From Amoebidium appalachense (Eukaryota; Ichthyosporea), in the NCBI GenBank assembly GCA_963693365.1, contig CAVNZM010000006.1, positions 9,114,001 to 9,178,000 on the forward strand: a stretch of DNA of 64,000 nt, in the 5' to 3' direction. This document shows positions 1 through 14,411 of the stretch, one piece after another. Under the pieces are notes generated by a model. It was not told the origin of the DNA and did not search any database. It worked only from the letters and a program-made list of their open reading frames with translations. A program made the translations under genes and the position numbers. Positions within the stretch are counted from its first letter, which is position 1. Each line of letters begins with the position of its first letter.

Positions 1-342
1 ACTCATGCCACGAGAGAAAAAGAAATGCGAAGTACAATCTTGTGTATAGGTTTGTGCCAATAAACCTTGCTGTTGATATATATATATATGGACCCCAATT
101 GCTGTTTAAGGGCGCGGGGGGGGGGGGGGGGGGGGGGGGGTGGAGGGGGGAGTTGCACCAGTACAGACGTAAATTCCTCAACAGAAAAGGCTGCATGCAT
201 ATTCAACACATTGGGGCATGTGGGTATGCGTGTAGGGTGCATACACCTCCATCTACATTTGAAGTTGAGTCCCCGTAAACAGGCTTTGTGTATGTGTCAT
301 GTGTGAGTTCGTGCACATAAGAGAGAGAAAGAGAGGGGGGGT

Positions 343-376
<34 letters not shown>

Positions 377-423
377 GAGAGAGAGAGGAGATGAGAGAGA
401 GAGAGATAGGTGTGTGTGTTTGT

Positions 424-454
<31 letters not shown>

Positions 455-540
455 GGGAGGGGGAAGAGGGGGGGAAGGGGGGGGAGAGGGAGGGACAGAG
501 GGGGGAGGAGGGGGGGGGGTTGGGGGGGGTTGGGAGAGAG

Positions 541-550
541 AGAGAGAGGG

Positions 551-626
<76 letters not shown>

Positions 627-793
627 CCATCGGTGTGCTAGCTGCGGGAGGTGCCAGCAGACACGATGACCTGCTGGGGTACAAAAGAAGGTTGGCGATA
701 AACATATACACTAGATGACAATAAACGAGTTTGGTTGGTTGGTTGGTTGGTTGGTTGGGGGAACGGGGGGGGGGGGGGGGGGGGGGGGGGGGG
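541..793. repeat. (GT)n, (TTGG)n and poly-G cluster
   Basis: (GT)n at about 553-624, TTGG units at about 728-758 and poly-G at about 767-793, next to the donor of the last arrestin-like exon found. Positions 112-140 and 340-520 hold further G-rich runs. No supported coding in 1-800. Confidence 0.9.
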
Positions 794-800
794 TGCTAAC

Positions 801-4161
<3,361 letters not shown>

Positions 4162-4770
4162 AGCTGGAAGAGAACTGTCGCTCTCTGGCTGGGTGCCCGC
4201 CATGGCAGCCTTTTCCTCCGCCATGCTGCACTATTGAAGCTGCCTGTATGCACGCATTCTTTAGGCAAAACAGGTATAATACAAAAGTGACATAACGGTT
4301 GTACCTTCCGGCTGCATCGCACGCGTCGAGCAAAAAAGGGGACTCAGTGACTTACACTAGTGGTGCCGGATGGTCCAATCAAAAACGTAGATCGCCGCAC
4401 GTATGTGGCCCACCAGTGGGCCACCACTCCTAAAACATATTTCAAGCCCTGACCCGGTCCGACAGCTGCACTGCGGCTGCTGCTGCCTGGCTGCCGGGAC
4501 TCGATGGGCCAATTTTGGACAAACTTTTTGTTACTTCAAGTTCCCAGGCTACATCATACATCCCTTCCTTTCTTCCCCCTTTCCCCTTCCCCCCTCCTCC
4601 CCCGCTCCCCCATCCCCCCAACCCCCCTCTCTCCTACCCCTTCACTGCCGTTACTTGAGCCATCATCTTGCCACATGCATCAACGGCATTAAGCGAACTT
4701 TAAAAGTTTTCCAGGCTGGAGATGATGTTCAGTGAGAGAGGGACAGTGAGCTAGAGAGAAAGGGAGAGCC

Positions 4771-4854
<84 letters not shown>

Positions 4855-5187
4855 AGAGAGAGAGTGTGTGTGTGTGGGGAGCCTCCAAAGTGGTTCTTGA
4901 CAGATGGGCATTTTTCGAGTCGGCACGGCACCACACAATAAAGTTAACAGTTCGTGAGCCTTACAGGTAAGGCTTTTCTGGTCACAACCAAAACTTCAAT
5001 GTTAGCCGAATGCCAAGTTGTGCATTTAGCTACCAAAACATCTCGTGCATAGCGGGTCCCAAAAAGGATTTTGATCCCCACACCCCAAAGCTCAGCAAGA
5101 GCCGGTGTGGAAACCATGTCTACGGATCGAGATCAACAAGCAGCAAACTAAATACTTTTTTAGTTCAAGTACAACACGATCTCCCGG
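4162..5187. other. intergenic region without a recognised gene
   Basis: This holds the upstream flank of the minus-strand arrestin-like gene, a C/T-rich stretch (about 4560-4640), a (GA)n array (about 4776-4862) and unique sequence up to the stop of the next minus-strand gene. I see no conserved peptide. Confidence 0.5.
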
Positions 5188-6669
5188 TTATGCTTCCTTT
5201 ACATAAGCCACCATCCCCTGTGACATGCGTTTCTCTCCCAGTCTGATAGCACGCTGTGCCTTCGGCATACGTAGTGAGCCACCCCGTGCCCCGCCAGCAG
5301 CCAAAAAAGGTGCCGAGTTCTGCTGGCCATGACGTTGGCGGGGGTAAATACTGTTAGCTGTTGGGATAGGACAGCTAGCAGTGCTAGGCATAGAGGCACT
5401 ATCCTTTGGCCCGTAGGAAAAGGTAGCGGGCGATGGTTGCTTATGCAGTCTCCCTAACGGCTGTGACTGGATGCGTTGTAGAGTCCCACCGTGACTCGCG
5501 GTCTGACAGTACACCGAAGGAGGTGTGCAGACCTTCTTTGACGTGCTGTGTAGAGAGTGGCTGTGCTCTGAACAAATAGGGTCGTTTGGTTGGGTCAATG
5601 CACCGCGTGAGCTTGTCCGCTGAAGATTCTTTTTTTGCCGCACACCAGCAAATGGTCCTTTTGTACTCGATGTACCTTCTGCAAGGCCCGCACTGCTACT
5701 TCTTTGGAGTGTGTTCTGTTTTGGCTGGGTGGTTGCACGAGAAGAACGGCGACTCTGGCAACTTGAAGTGTACGACAAGGGTTGGTTAGCGCTGTTGACG
5801 TAGTGCTGCTGTTGTGAAGGGCCGACCAGTTGGCTTGAACTGCTTGACGAGGTGGTGTTAGCACCAAGAACACTTCTGTCGCTGAGGTGGCCCAGATGAG
5901 TAGATGATCTTTCCAATTTGGTGGGGCAAAAGGGCACTGTGACCCCTGTGACTACGTGTCCATTAGCTGTAATATTACTGTTCACTGGTTCGGAACCGGC
6001 TGTAGTGTAAGCACTTGGCGAACGTCCATCCCCTTGTTTTGTGAAAATCGGTTTCCAACGACTCGGACGTGCTGCTGATTTGGTGGTTTGGGGTTTTAAT
6101 TGCTGGCCGTTTGGTGCCTGGCCGTGTGAAATAGGCTGTGCTACGGTTGCTGGGTTCAATTGCACTGTCGGAGACGCAGCAGATGAGGTCTCACTTGAGT
6201 GCACCCCACTGAAGGAGCTAGCTTCTTGCCTTTTGCTTTTGGGGCGTGGGTCGTCCACGAGACCAAAGAGAAATAGTAGGTCGCGCATGATAGAGATAGA
6301 GGTGCAAGGAACAAAAAAATAGTGACACTCAGTAACCTGACGTTGTGAGGGGACTGCAAAGGTTTTCACCCAAGGCAGCCCAACCACTGTGACCTGGCAC
6401 TTAGCCAACGTTGAAAGACTCGGTCTCAAATATACGTAGCTGCCGTCTGAGGTCTGACCACAGACTGACAAGAGTGTATGTACCGTGCCTTCCGGCGGAG
6501 CTGGCATGCGCAGGCTGGCGGCGCGGCTTTCGGAAGCTCGCAGCCTCGAGCACCAACCATGTGCACATTCCAGACGTTCCAGGTATAAAATCATGGCATG
6601 CCTCACGCATACCAAAATGCGCGTGCGTGGACAGCCCACGCATGCCACTGTCAGCTCACAGTGTCTCAC
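5188..6669 (-). CDS. Ser/Gln-rich protein of unknown function
   Basis: This is the longest open frame here not made of simple repeats: 493 codons, uninterrupted, on the minus strand. I do not recognise a family. Residues about 85-150 look folded, with hydrophobic clusters such as VTVVGLPWVKTF and MRDLLFLFGLVDD. The remaining C-terminal 340 or so are low-complexity and basic, rich in Ser, Gln, Thr and Pro (for example LVGPSQQQHYVN), as expected for a disordered regulatory tail. The first 80 codons are Arg/Cys-rich and less convincing; the true start may be an internal Met, or a short upstream exon may be spliced in. It is divergent from the plus-strand gene at 7296. Confidence 0.5.
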   Translation of the reverse strand: MRHCELTVACVGCPRTRILVCVRHAMILYLERLECAHGWCSRLRASESRAASLRMPAPPEGTVHTLLSVCGQTSDGSYVYLRPSLSTLAKCQVTVVGLPWVKTFAVPSQRQVTECHYFFVPCTSISIMRDLLFLFGLVDDPRPKSKRQEASSFSGVHSSETSSAASPTVQLNPATVAQPISHGQAPNGQQLKPQTTKSAARPSRWKPIFTKQGDGRSPSAYTTAGSEPVNSNITANGHVVTGVTVPFCPTKLERSSTHLGHLSDRSVLGANTTSSSSSSQLVGPSQQQHYVNSANQPLSYTSSCQSRRSSRATTQPKQNTLQRSSSAGLAEGTSSTKGPFAGVRQKKNLQRTSSRGALTQPNDPICSEHSHSLHSTSKKVCTPPSVYCQTASHGGTLQRIQSQPLGRLHKQPSPATFSYGPKDSASMPSTASCPIPTANSIYPRQRHGQQNSAPFLAAGGARGGSLRMPKAQRAIRLGEKRMSQGMVAYVKEA

Positions 6670-6771
6670 ACGTACTGAGTACTACTGACGGTGTGCACGC
6701 GCTGCGATGAACTTTACGTTCGCTGCAGGCGGGCACACGGGTGCTACCCTCAATTCCCAAGCTCCTAGGGT

Positions 6772-6932
6772 GTGACGTAATATTTGGCACGAAATTTATT
6801 TGGCACGAGCCTGCAAAACGGTGAAAATGGGGCAGGATGTCGCCCAGGCACCGACAGGAGCTTGGGGATACCCCTGGATGTGCTCCGCTAGCGGGCTGGT
6901 GCCAAATAAATTCGTGCCACATTTTACGTCAC
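6772..6932. mobile_element. foldback MITE-like element
   Basis: Arms 6772-6811 and 6894-6932 are imperfect inverted repeats of about 40 bp (left begins GTGACGTAATATTTGGCACG, right ends with its complement), separated by about 80 bp. The motif GTGCCAAATwwATTTGG recurs just outside, at 6940-6972. I see no clear target-site duplication and no coding capacity. Confidence 0.7.
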
Positions 6933-7295
6933 CAGGTTCGTGCCAAATTATTTGGTGCCAAATTTATTTGGGGCATAAATGGGTCGGTTCGAACTATTAT
7001 GGGTCGAATCAGCTCGAATCGTTCCTGACCCGTTTTCTGACCCGTTTTTGTGGCTCATCGTTGGTGGCGTCTGATTCGAGGAATAAACTCGAAAGGCGGG
7101 CTAAGCAAGACCACGTCAACCACGTGCAGGTGGTGGCGTACTTGAACGGGCAGTCACAGCCTGGACTGGCAGTTGACAGGTGTGACACAGCGCTAGCATC
7201 CTTATCATATTGCAGTAGGCTCATATAAAAATAATAAAAACAGACAACACCCTTTAATGCTCGATCATAACTGACAGTACATATTTTGTGTGAGC

Positions 7296-7649
7296 ATGGG
7301 TTACAAACATGCTCGCGTCCGCATTGGACGTGGGCAAGGCCATTGGGCTTTGCTGAGGATTCTCGTTCATGTTATCCTCGCCTTTTGTCTTTTGGCTGCA
7401 GCGGGTTCAACAAACAACCCAGATGGGGTGAACAAAAAAGTCATTAAGGAAAACAAATCTTGGTCTAAAGATCATGCCAAGCTGGAACAGCCATTCGTTG
7501 CACGGTACATTGATTATTGCATAGCGGATCATGAGGACTCTGTCGAAGCTGGCACGTGCCCTCCCCAGCCCTTCCTCAGGGATTGGGTGTGGCATCAAAC
7601 CCGTCATGGCGGCCGGATAGATGCATCTACAGCGGAGGGAGTCCATCAG
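7296..7649 (+). CDS. probable secreted protein, first exon
   Basis: An ATG at 7296 opens 118 codons ending at the donor CAG|GTGATC. The N-terminus has a basic stretch (MGYKHARVRIGRGQGHW) followed by a hydrophobic core (LLRILVHVILAFCLLAAAG), typical of a signal peptide or membrane anchor. The rest is soluble, with two Cys and an Arg/Trp/His-containing end. The next acceptor (TTACAG, about 7767) in the same phase gives only VVPPF and then a stop, so the protein may be just 123 residues. Alternatively an unseen exon may link it to the OTU gene, but phase 0 here does not match the phase 1 acceptor at 8812. No family recognised. Confidence 0.4.
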
Positions 7650-8212
7650 GTGATCTCCCCCCTTCCCCCCCCCCCCCCCCCTCCCCCCCCCTCTCTCCCC
7701 ACCACCCCCTGCCTCTTTTCCACTTTTTCTCTCCCCTCCCCTGTCTCTCTGTTCTGGGCCTTACAGGTGGTTCCTCCGTTTTAGAAGTTGTTTTTTATGT
7801 AATACGTTAGGTGTGTCCTTTTGCATCTTGTGGATACCAATGCCTTCACCGCTCAGGCCTTCCCTTGCACTTAATCTTATGGACCTTTGTGCCTCTCCCA
7901 TGATCTGTTTGGCATGGCATGCTGCCTTTTCTGCTTTGGCTTGCCTCTTATATGTTGCTATCACCCGATAGGGTATGTGTGGCAACGTGTTCCATATGTT
8001 TTGTGTGACCATTCTGTGCAGTGTACTTACTTAAAGCCCACTCCTCCGCTTTTCCCCCTTCCCTCCCTTCCCCTTTAAGCATACAATTAGTCAAGAGGCA
8101 GTACAGGATAGTGGGTAGAGAGTTTCTGTGTGTCACGGTGTATGCCTGTGGGTGTGTGCTTGTCTGTGTGTGTATGTGCCTGTGTGTGTGTAGTGAGTGT
8201 GTGTGTGTGTTG

Positions 8213-8261
<49 letters not shown>

Positions 8262-8682
8262 TTGTGTGTGTAATGTGGGTGGGTGGGTGGGTGGGTACAG
8301 AGAAGGGGAGAGGGGGGGGGGGGGGGGGGGGGGGCGTGTATGTGTGTGCCTGTGTGTGTATGTTAAAGACAGGGGAGGGGGGAAGGGGGAGAGGTCAGGG
8401 TAGGGAGAAAGGGAGGGAAGGATGGGTGGGTGGGAGGGTTGGAGGGAAGGAGGGAGGGGGAGAAAGGGTAGAGGGAGGGATGGCGGAAAAGACAGAAAGA
8501 GAGGGGCAAAGAGAGGAGGGCAGTCGGTAAAGAGGAAGGGCGGGAGGGTGGGACGGAGAGGGAGAAGGGGGAAGTGGAGAATTAGGGCAGGGGGGGGGGG
8601 CCGAGAGCAAGAGGGGGGTGGGGAGGGTGTGGGCGGTGTGTGTGTGTGTATGTGTGTGTGTATGTATGTTGTGTGTGTGTGT

Positions 8683-8719
<37 letters not shown>

Positions 8720-8811
8720 GGATGGGGGATTCGGTTGGGAGTGGGTTCTTTATAGACCTGGCAACCATTGACCAGCTATTCTCTCACCCTGTCTTTGTGT
8801 TCACTCTGCAG
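7650..8811. repeat. repeat-rich intron/intergenic stretch
   Basis: Poly-C/CT runs follow the donor. Later come (GT)n at about 8217-8258, a long purine-rich G/A domain at about 8290-8620 and poly-G at about 8683-8717. No exon is supported between the small secreted gene and the OTU gene. Confidence 0.6.
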
Positions 8812-8852
8812 CTTATGGCAATAATGGCAACCGTTCCTTGCCTGAGTGTGGT

Positions 8853-9859
8853 ATGGAGGTTGGGTCTTTCGACAGTGATGGCTCTGACGATGACGATGAG
8901 GGGTCAAGTGACGAGAGCCCCGGTTCATTCAACGTGTCAACATGTGTGCGCCTAGCAGGCCGCAAGCTTAACGCCCGGCGTGCGATGCGCAAGCTGATTG
9001 GGTCTGTGCACAGCTCCGAAGGGTTTGCTTTAGCAGCACAGGACCCGGATCATCTGCTCTTCACTCTAGTGTTCTTTGACGAGGCCGTGGCAGCAGACAT
9101 ACAGCTTGCCAGGTGCTTCCTGCCGAACCCCCCCCCCCCCCCCCCCCCCCCTTCCCCTCCAACGCCCCCCGCTCCTCCCTCTCGCCTCTCCCCCCCTTTC
9201 CCTGCAGGGCCTCCTCCCCTTTCCCCCATCCCCCTTTCCCCTCCCCCCCCTCCCCCCCCCCCCCGCCCCCTTTTCTGCATCCCCCTCCCCCTCTCCTCCT
9301 TCCCACAATTCTTCCTCCCAACTGCTCCACCTCCTTACTTCCTTGCACGTATCAATCCATCTCTCCTTCCAACCCAAGTGACACCAGTTTTTTGTCAGAC
9401 AACCTGCCTCCCCAGGCCCACTTATTATGCCTGTCCTGTTCCCCTCCCCCCCCCCCCCTCTCCCCCTCAGGAGGGCCTCTGCCCATTCGTCCCTCCTTTT
9501 CAAGTCCTCCATTACCTCTTACCTCCCCTAATTCTCATTATTCTCTAATAGTATACCTATATCTTCCATCCTACCTTTTTGGAAGCTCCCTGCTTCTCTT
9601 CCACCTATTTGAAAGCATCTGCATCTACCCCCCCCCCCCCCCCCCCCCCCCCCCGTTCATAGCCCCTCCTTCATCAGTACTCCCTTACACCTGCCCGGCC
9701 CCCTTCAGAGTGCCTAACCCCCTCCCCCCCACACACACACACCCCTCCCCTTTCACACACCTGCACACACGAACGCACCCATGCATGCACGCATGCACCC
9801 TCCCTCGCAGCCACGAGCGCACACACTCTTATTCACTTATAGAATTGTTAATAATCTAA

Positions 9860-9897
<38 letters not shown>

Positions 9898-12525
9898 CCC
9901 CAACCCACCCACACACGCACACACACACACACACGCCAAGGTTTCCCTTGTTCTGCTCCTCGGCCTTTCCGCCTTCCCCATAATCTGTCTTTCTCTCTCT
10001 TCCCCCCCCCCCCCCCCCCCCCCCCCCAATCCCACCCCACTGTCACCCACCCCACCACCACTGCCCTACGTCACCCTCCCACTTCTTGTCTTTGCTTATT
10101 CTTCCTTGTGATGTGCAACACAGGGACATATCCGGGCCACCTGAGGTCCAGCAACAACGCCTTCTTCAAATTCTGGGTGCCTGGAGAATGGAGCTTATGG
10201 AAACACCCGCTGACGGCAACTGTTTGTTTCATTCGGTGTGGCATTATATCAATCAGTATCTACAAAGCGGTCATGTAGCTACCCGTGAACACCTCAACAC
10301 ATTGGGGTTTACAGCTAATATGGAGCCTATAGAGGCGATTGGACGGCTACGCGAACTAATGGTAAACGAATGGCGGCGAAATCTAGCAGAATACCAAGGA
10401 TTCCTTTCAAGGGTGACCCTCGCATACGTAGCTGATGATTTCCGCTGTCCTCGGCGCGCCCATTTTGCTTCTGCAGCCGGTGACGCGATGGTGCTGGGCT
10501 TAGCCAACGCACTCCGCATACCAATAACCATTTTTAGCACGATTGCCAATCACGGTGTAGTTGCGGTCACTCCACCCACCGTCATCGAACCCAACATTGC
10601 CATACCCGTATCACTTAACGGTGCAGCAGATCATTACTCAGTGGTAATACCTCGCTTGTCGCATGCGAACAAAATCTCGGACAACAACCAAACACAGACA
10701 TCACACTCAGTTGACACGGAAAACTCGACGGAGTTGGCGTCTAACGCTAACACAACTGACACGTTCGGTGGGTTGCCCGCCAAGGGCTGCAGCTGTAATA
10801 GAAACAGTAAGGATAGAACACGTTTTTTTTGTGGTTTTAAGAACGGCGGGGGAAAAGTGCAGGCATACGATGGGCATGAGCGTTGCATATGCGCAAAGAA
10901 CAAGCGGGCATGCACCCAGGCATGCAGGTGTGAGAATTGTGGCAACAGGTGAGCCGTATGATATGCATTTGCTACTTTTCTTCTTTTGCATCCTCTATTT
11001 GCCCACACTTGGTACTTTATAATCGAAACCTTAACTTGGCCAAATCCAGGTATTTCTGCTTGTCCCTCTCTTTATTCCCCCCCCCCCCCCCCCCCCTTTC
11101 CCCCCTCTCCCCCCCCCCCCCCCCCCCCCCCGGGAGGGGAAAGAAAAGCCCCCTCTCCCAATCCCCTCCCCCTCCTGTATCCGTCGTTTCATGATGTCTA
11201 ACCCCTCCTCCTCCCCCCCCACCTTCCCCACTGCTCACCACCTGCACACCCGCACACCATACACAAACTTAAACACACACACGCATGCACGTGTGCACGC
11301 ACACACACAGCCCCTCCCCCCCCCCCCCCCCCCCCCCCCCCAAACACACACACACACACACACACAATGCATCCGCGCATCATGGTCCATGCATACACGT
11401 GTGTGGATAGATGCACAGGTGCACGAATCCACGCACGCACGCACCCACAGAGCACGTGTGCGCACGCACACACAAACACACATGTGTACACGTGCACGCG
11501 CATTCACACGCACACACAAACGCACATACACATGCAGTCATGGACAGCGGCCAGAGCCAAACCGTCCAGGTCGCCCGTCTACCATGCAGCTGCATTTATC
11601 CGGCGAAGGGGGGAACCTTTCCCTGAGAAGTGGTGATGGGTCCAACACCACCCATACGGCCAACACAACAGCCACCAGGGGCAAGGCCACTGCCACGGTT
11701 CCAACGCAAAGGCGGCGCGCACGATTCACGCAAACACGAACCACAGATCAGAATGGTTTGGAGTATTATGTGTCTGTGGGCGAGGAGGTACGTTCGGGTA
11801 GATGGTCGGATGCGGAGACCGCGTTGATTGAAAGTATTGTTATTTCGCTTGCGGAACAAAAGTTGCCGGCAACAGAGGAGGACATATTTGCACATTACCA
11901 TGCAGCATTGGAGGGCAACGAGGAGGGTGTGGGGCTGGATGCCATCCTTTCCAAAACATTGAAACAAATCAAGTCAAAAATAGAACACATTGAGAAGGAA
12001 AGACGTTTGCGTAGTCAGGTGGCCGCCGAGGTGAGGGAGGAAATCGCGAGGGCTAAGGAAGCCGCTGCTAGGACAGTTACGGAGAAAGCAAGCGAGAGAG
12101 CACGAAACACGAAACGTGGGCTGAAGTCACAGAGTAATTCACAGACTGCCCCGTCAAAGAAGGCCAAGCCCAGCGGCCTTTCACGTGCAAGCACCAACAC
12201 AGGTGTTGCCCCTCAGGAGCATGATCCCACCAGTTCGTCAACCGATTCGGCGGATGAATTCCAAAGCACCCAACAGTCTGGGGTGATTCCCCCTAGCCAG
12301 CACCCGCACCATCCGCAAGCGTTCCACCCCAGTTATTATCACACATACCCGAGCACGATAGCCAGTGCACAATGTAGCGTCTGTCAACTGACTTTAGCAA
12401 TCCCTCCCCATCTGTGTCATACTTACATGCAATGCTGTAGGTGCAAGGCCATGTTGTATGCTCTGGTCACCGCTTTTGGCATCCGCCTGCTCAGTTTTAG
12501 TGTCACGGATAATAGGTGGAAGTGA
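8853..12525 (+). CDS. OTU-family cysteine protease with CXC, coiled-coil and zinc-ribbon domains
   Basis: OTU proteases remove ubiquitin. Exons 8812-9112, 10124-10948 and 11538-12525 join in phase (2/2, 2/2); from the ATG at 8853 this gives 690 residues. Exon 1 is acidic (GSDDDDEGSSDE) then helical. Exon 2 holds the OTU core: PADGNCLFHSVW with the nucleophile Cys of the DGNC motif, and ADHYSVV supplying the catalytic His. It ends in a cysteine cluster (CICAKNKRACTQACRCENCG) with the spacing of one half of a Tesmin/TSO1 CXC domain. Exon 3 has a Myb/SANT-like start (SGRWSDAETALIE), a charged coiled coil, a Ser/Thr/Gln tail and CSVC...CCRC, resembling an LSD1-type zinc ribbon. The start is uncertain because the exon opens in phase 1 at 8812, so an upstream exon may exist. 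CXC clusters are common in transposon-encoded proteins; a domesticated or element origin is inference. Confidence 0.82.
10124..10948 (+). CDS. OTU catalytic exon (exon 2 of the OTU-CXC gene)
   Basis: This 825-nt exon is bounded by acceptor AACACAG and the strong donor CAG|GTGAGC. It alone encodes the protease core, with Asp-Gly-Asn-Cys near the start of the fold and the catalytic His about 145 residues later. Without splicing, the frame would stop 1 codon past the donor. The splice reading is preferred because the next exon continues in phase and extends the cysteine cluster by NS and beyond. Confidence 0.85.
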
Positions 12526-13060
12526 GCCAATCCCTCCACGTAGTTTTTTATTTTTCTAATTGTTATTGTGGCTGCCAGCTGCTTTGGGGTCAGGTGGCAA
12601 ACGTAGGGCATGTCTAGTAGGTTCGATTAGTATGGGATTTGGCATCATGATGCCAAGACTTAGTCAATACAGTAACTTAAGAATCAGTTTGTTAGGTGTT
12701 AGTTGTAACATTTAACTTCCAGTAATGTTCAGCATGTCAGAGTGGTAGTTTATGATTGTAATGTTACTTACAGTTTAACTGTAATGTCACGGTGTATGTA
12801 GAGTATGCTGTCACATTCAATGCACACACACGGCACACACACATGAACATGCACACACGCAACCACATACACGTCAAGCACACACTACGTATACATCCAT
12901 GCATGCGACATTCGCCTTTTTAATACCTATGATATCATTACGTAGTCAAAATACCATAATAATAATGTGTAGAAGTGATTGCAGGTCACTTTCACATGCT
13001 GCAGCTGTTTTATTAATAATGACACCGTAAATTAATGGCAAGCACACTGCAGACTCGGAT

Positions 13061-13110
<50 letters not shown>

Positions 13111-13206
13111 AAAAAAAAAATCCCCCCCCCCCCCCCCCCCCCCCCCTTCCCACCTCGAAATTTTTGGGCGGGGGCGGGGGGCGGGGGCGGGGGGCGGGGG
13201 CGGGGG

Positions 13207-13246
<40 letters not shown>

Positions 13247-14318
13247 GCTTGGGAAACGAGGGTGCAACCGGCACACGTACGCTTTTATCGTCACCTAACC
13301 AATCGAATCGGCTAGACTCGGTCCACCCTGATATGCAACCAATCAGTTTGGAAATACGTTTGCCAGACTGCCAGCATGTTTGCCTTTCGATTCCCGCGCG
13401 TGCGTTTTGACCCCACCTTGAGGCATTTTAAAAAAAAAAATCATTGAAAAGGCCAGAAGCGAAGCAAATTTGAATTTTTTGCATGATTTTGATGCAATCC
13501 CTGAACGTCAATCATTCCGATTTTTCCTTACACTCTCGCGACCGCGTGCATGCTTTCTGTCGCGGCGCCTCGACGGTTCGATAAAGTCCAGTGTTCGCTG
13601 AATGTATAAGGAAAAATAAGGAGCCATCTCAGTAGGTGGCAGCACTGTCAGACAGTCACCGAGAAGTCCATCCCACTGCCACCCGGGAGGAGACAGATGA
13701 AATTTTTGTAGAGAGGGAGGTCACGAGAGAGAGAGAGGTCACGAGATCTGAAGTTGGACTGAGAGTGGCCCTCTGAACACCACAGCTGAGAGGCATGGCA
13801 CGGTCATGGGCCGTGCCACAGCCTGGGCCGTGGTCTGTGGCTGGCTGTCTGACGGACTCGAGCTCCTTCTCCACGGAGAGCCTCGAGACACAACAAACGA
13901 CGGTCACGGTTACTTGAGTAGTAAGTAGGCTTGTCTACCAAAAATATTACGTATATGCCTGTACTATAGTTCATGATGGGTACCTAAGGGAATGGTCATG
14001 CGTTCAACTCGGCTACGTGTTCATTGACTATGCAGGGGACTCGGGGAGGCTCCACTGTGGTAGAATCGTAAAGTGATTTACCGCAGGGCGAGCAGCTCGC
14101 GATCGTGGGAGCACACACCCAGACATTACTCGGGAAGATCTTCTTCTAAACGTTCGTGCCTCACAGCCTACTGTAACAGTATTACACATACTGGGGCCCG
14201 GCAAGTCTAACACTGGGTGACTGTCTGACACACACACACACAGGTGACACACACACACAAACACACACACACCGGCACACACACACACACACAGGTGCGC
14301 ACACACACGCACCGTGAC

Positions 14319-14354
<36 letters not shown>

Positions 14355-14361
14355 ACGCACG

Positions 14362-14411
<50 letters not shown>

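Noticed and set aside
8133-8768. Pro/His-rich 211-codon minus frame
   Set aside because: It is a translation of (GT)n, G/A-rich and poly-G tracts, with no biased codon use beyond the repeat.
9113-9859. Pro-rich extension of the OTU first exon (248 codons)
   Set aside because: This is C-rich intron read-through; the donor at 9113 and the phase-matched acceptor at 10123 explain it.
13656-13907. 83-codon minus frame in the intergenic region
   Set aside because: Short, no motif, and overlaps a locally repetitive stretch; not supported as a gene.
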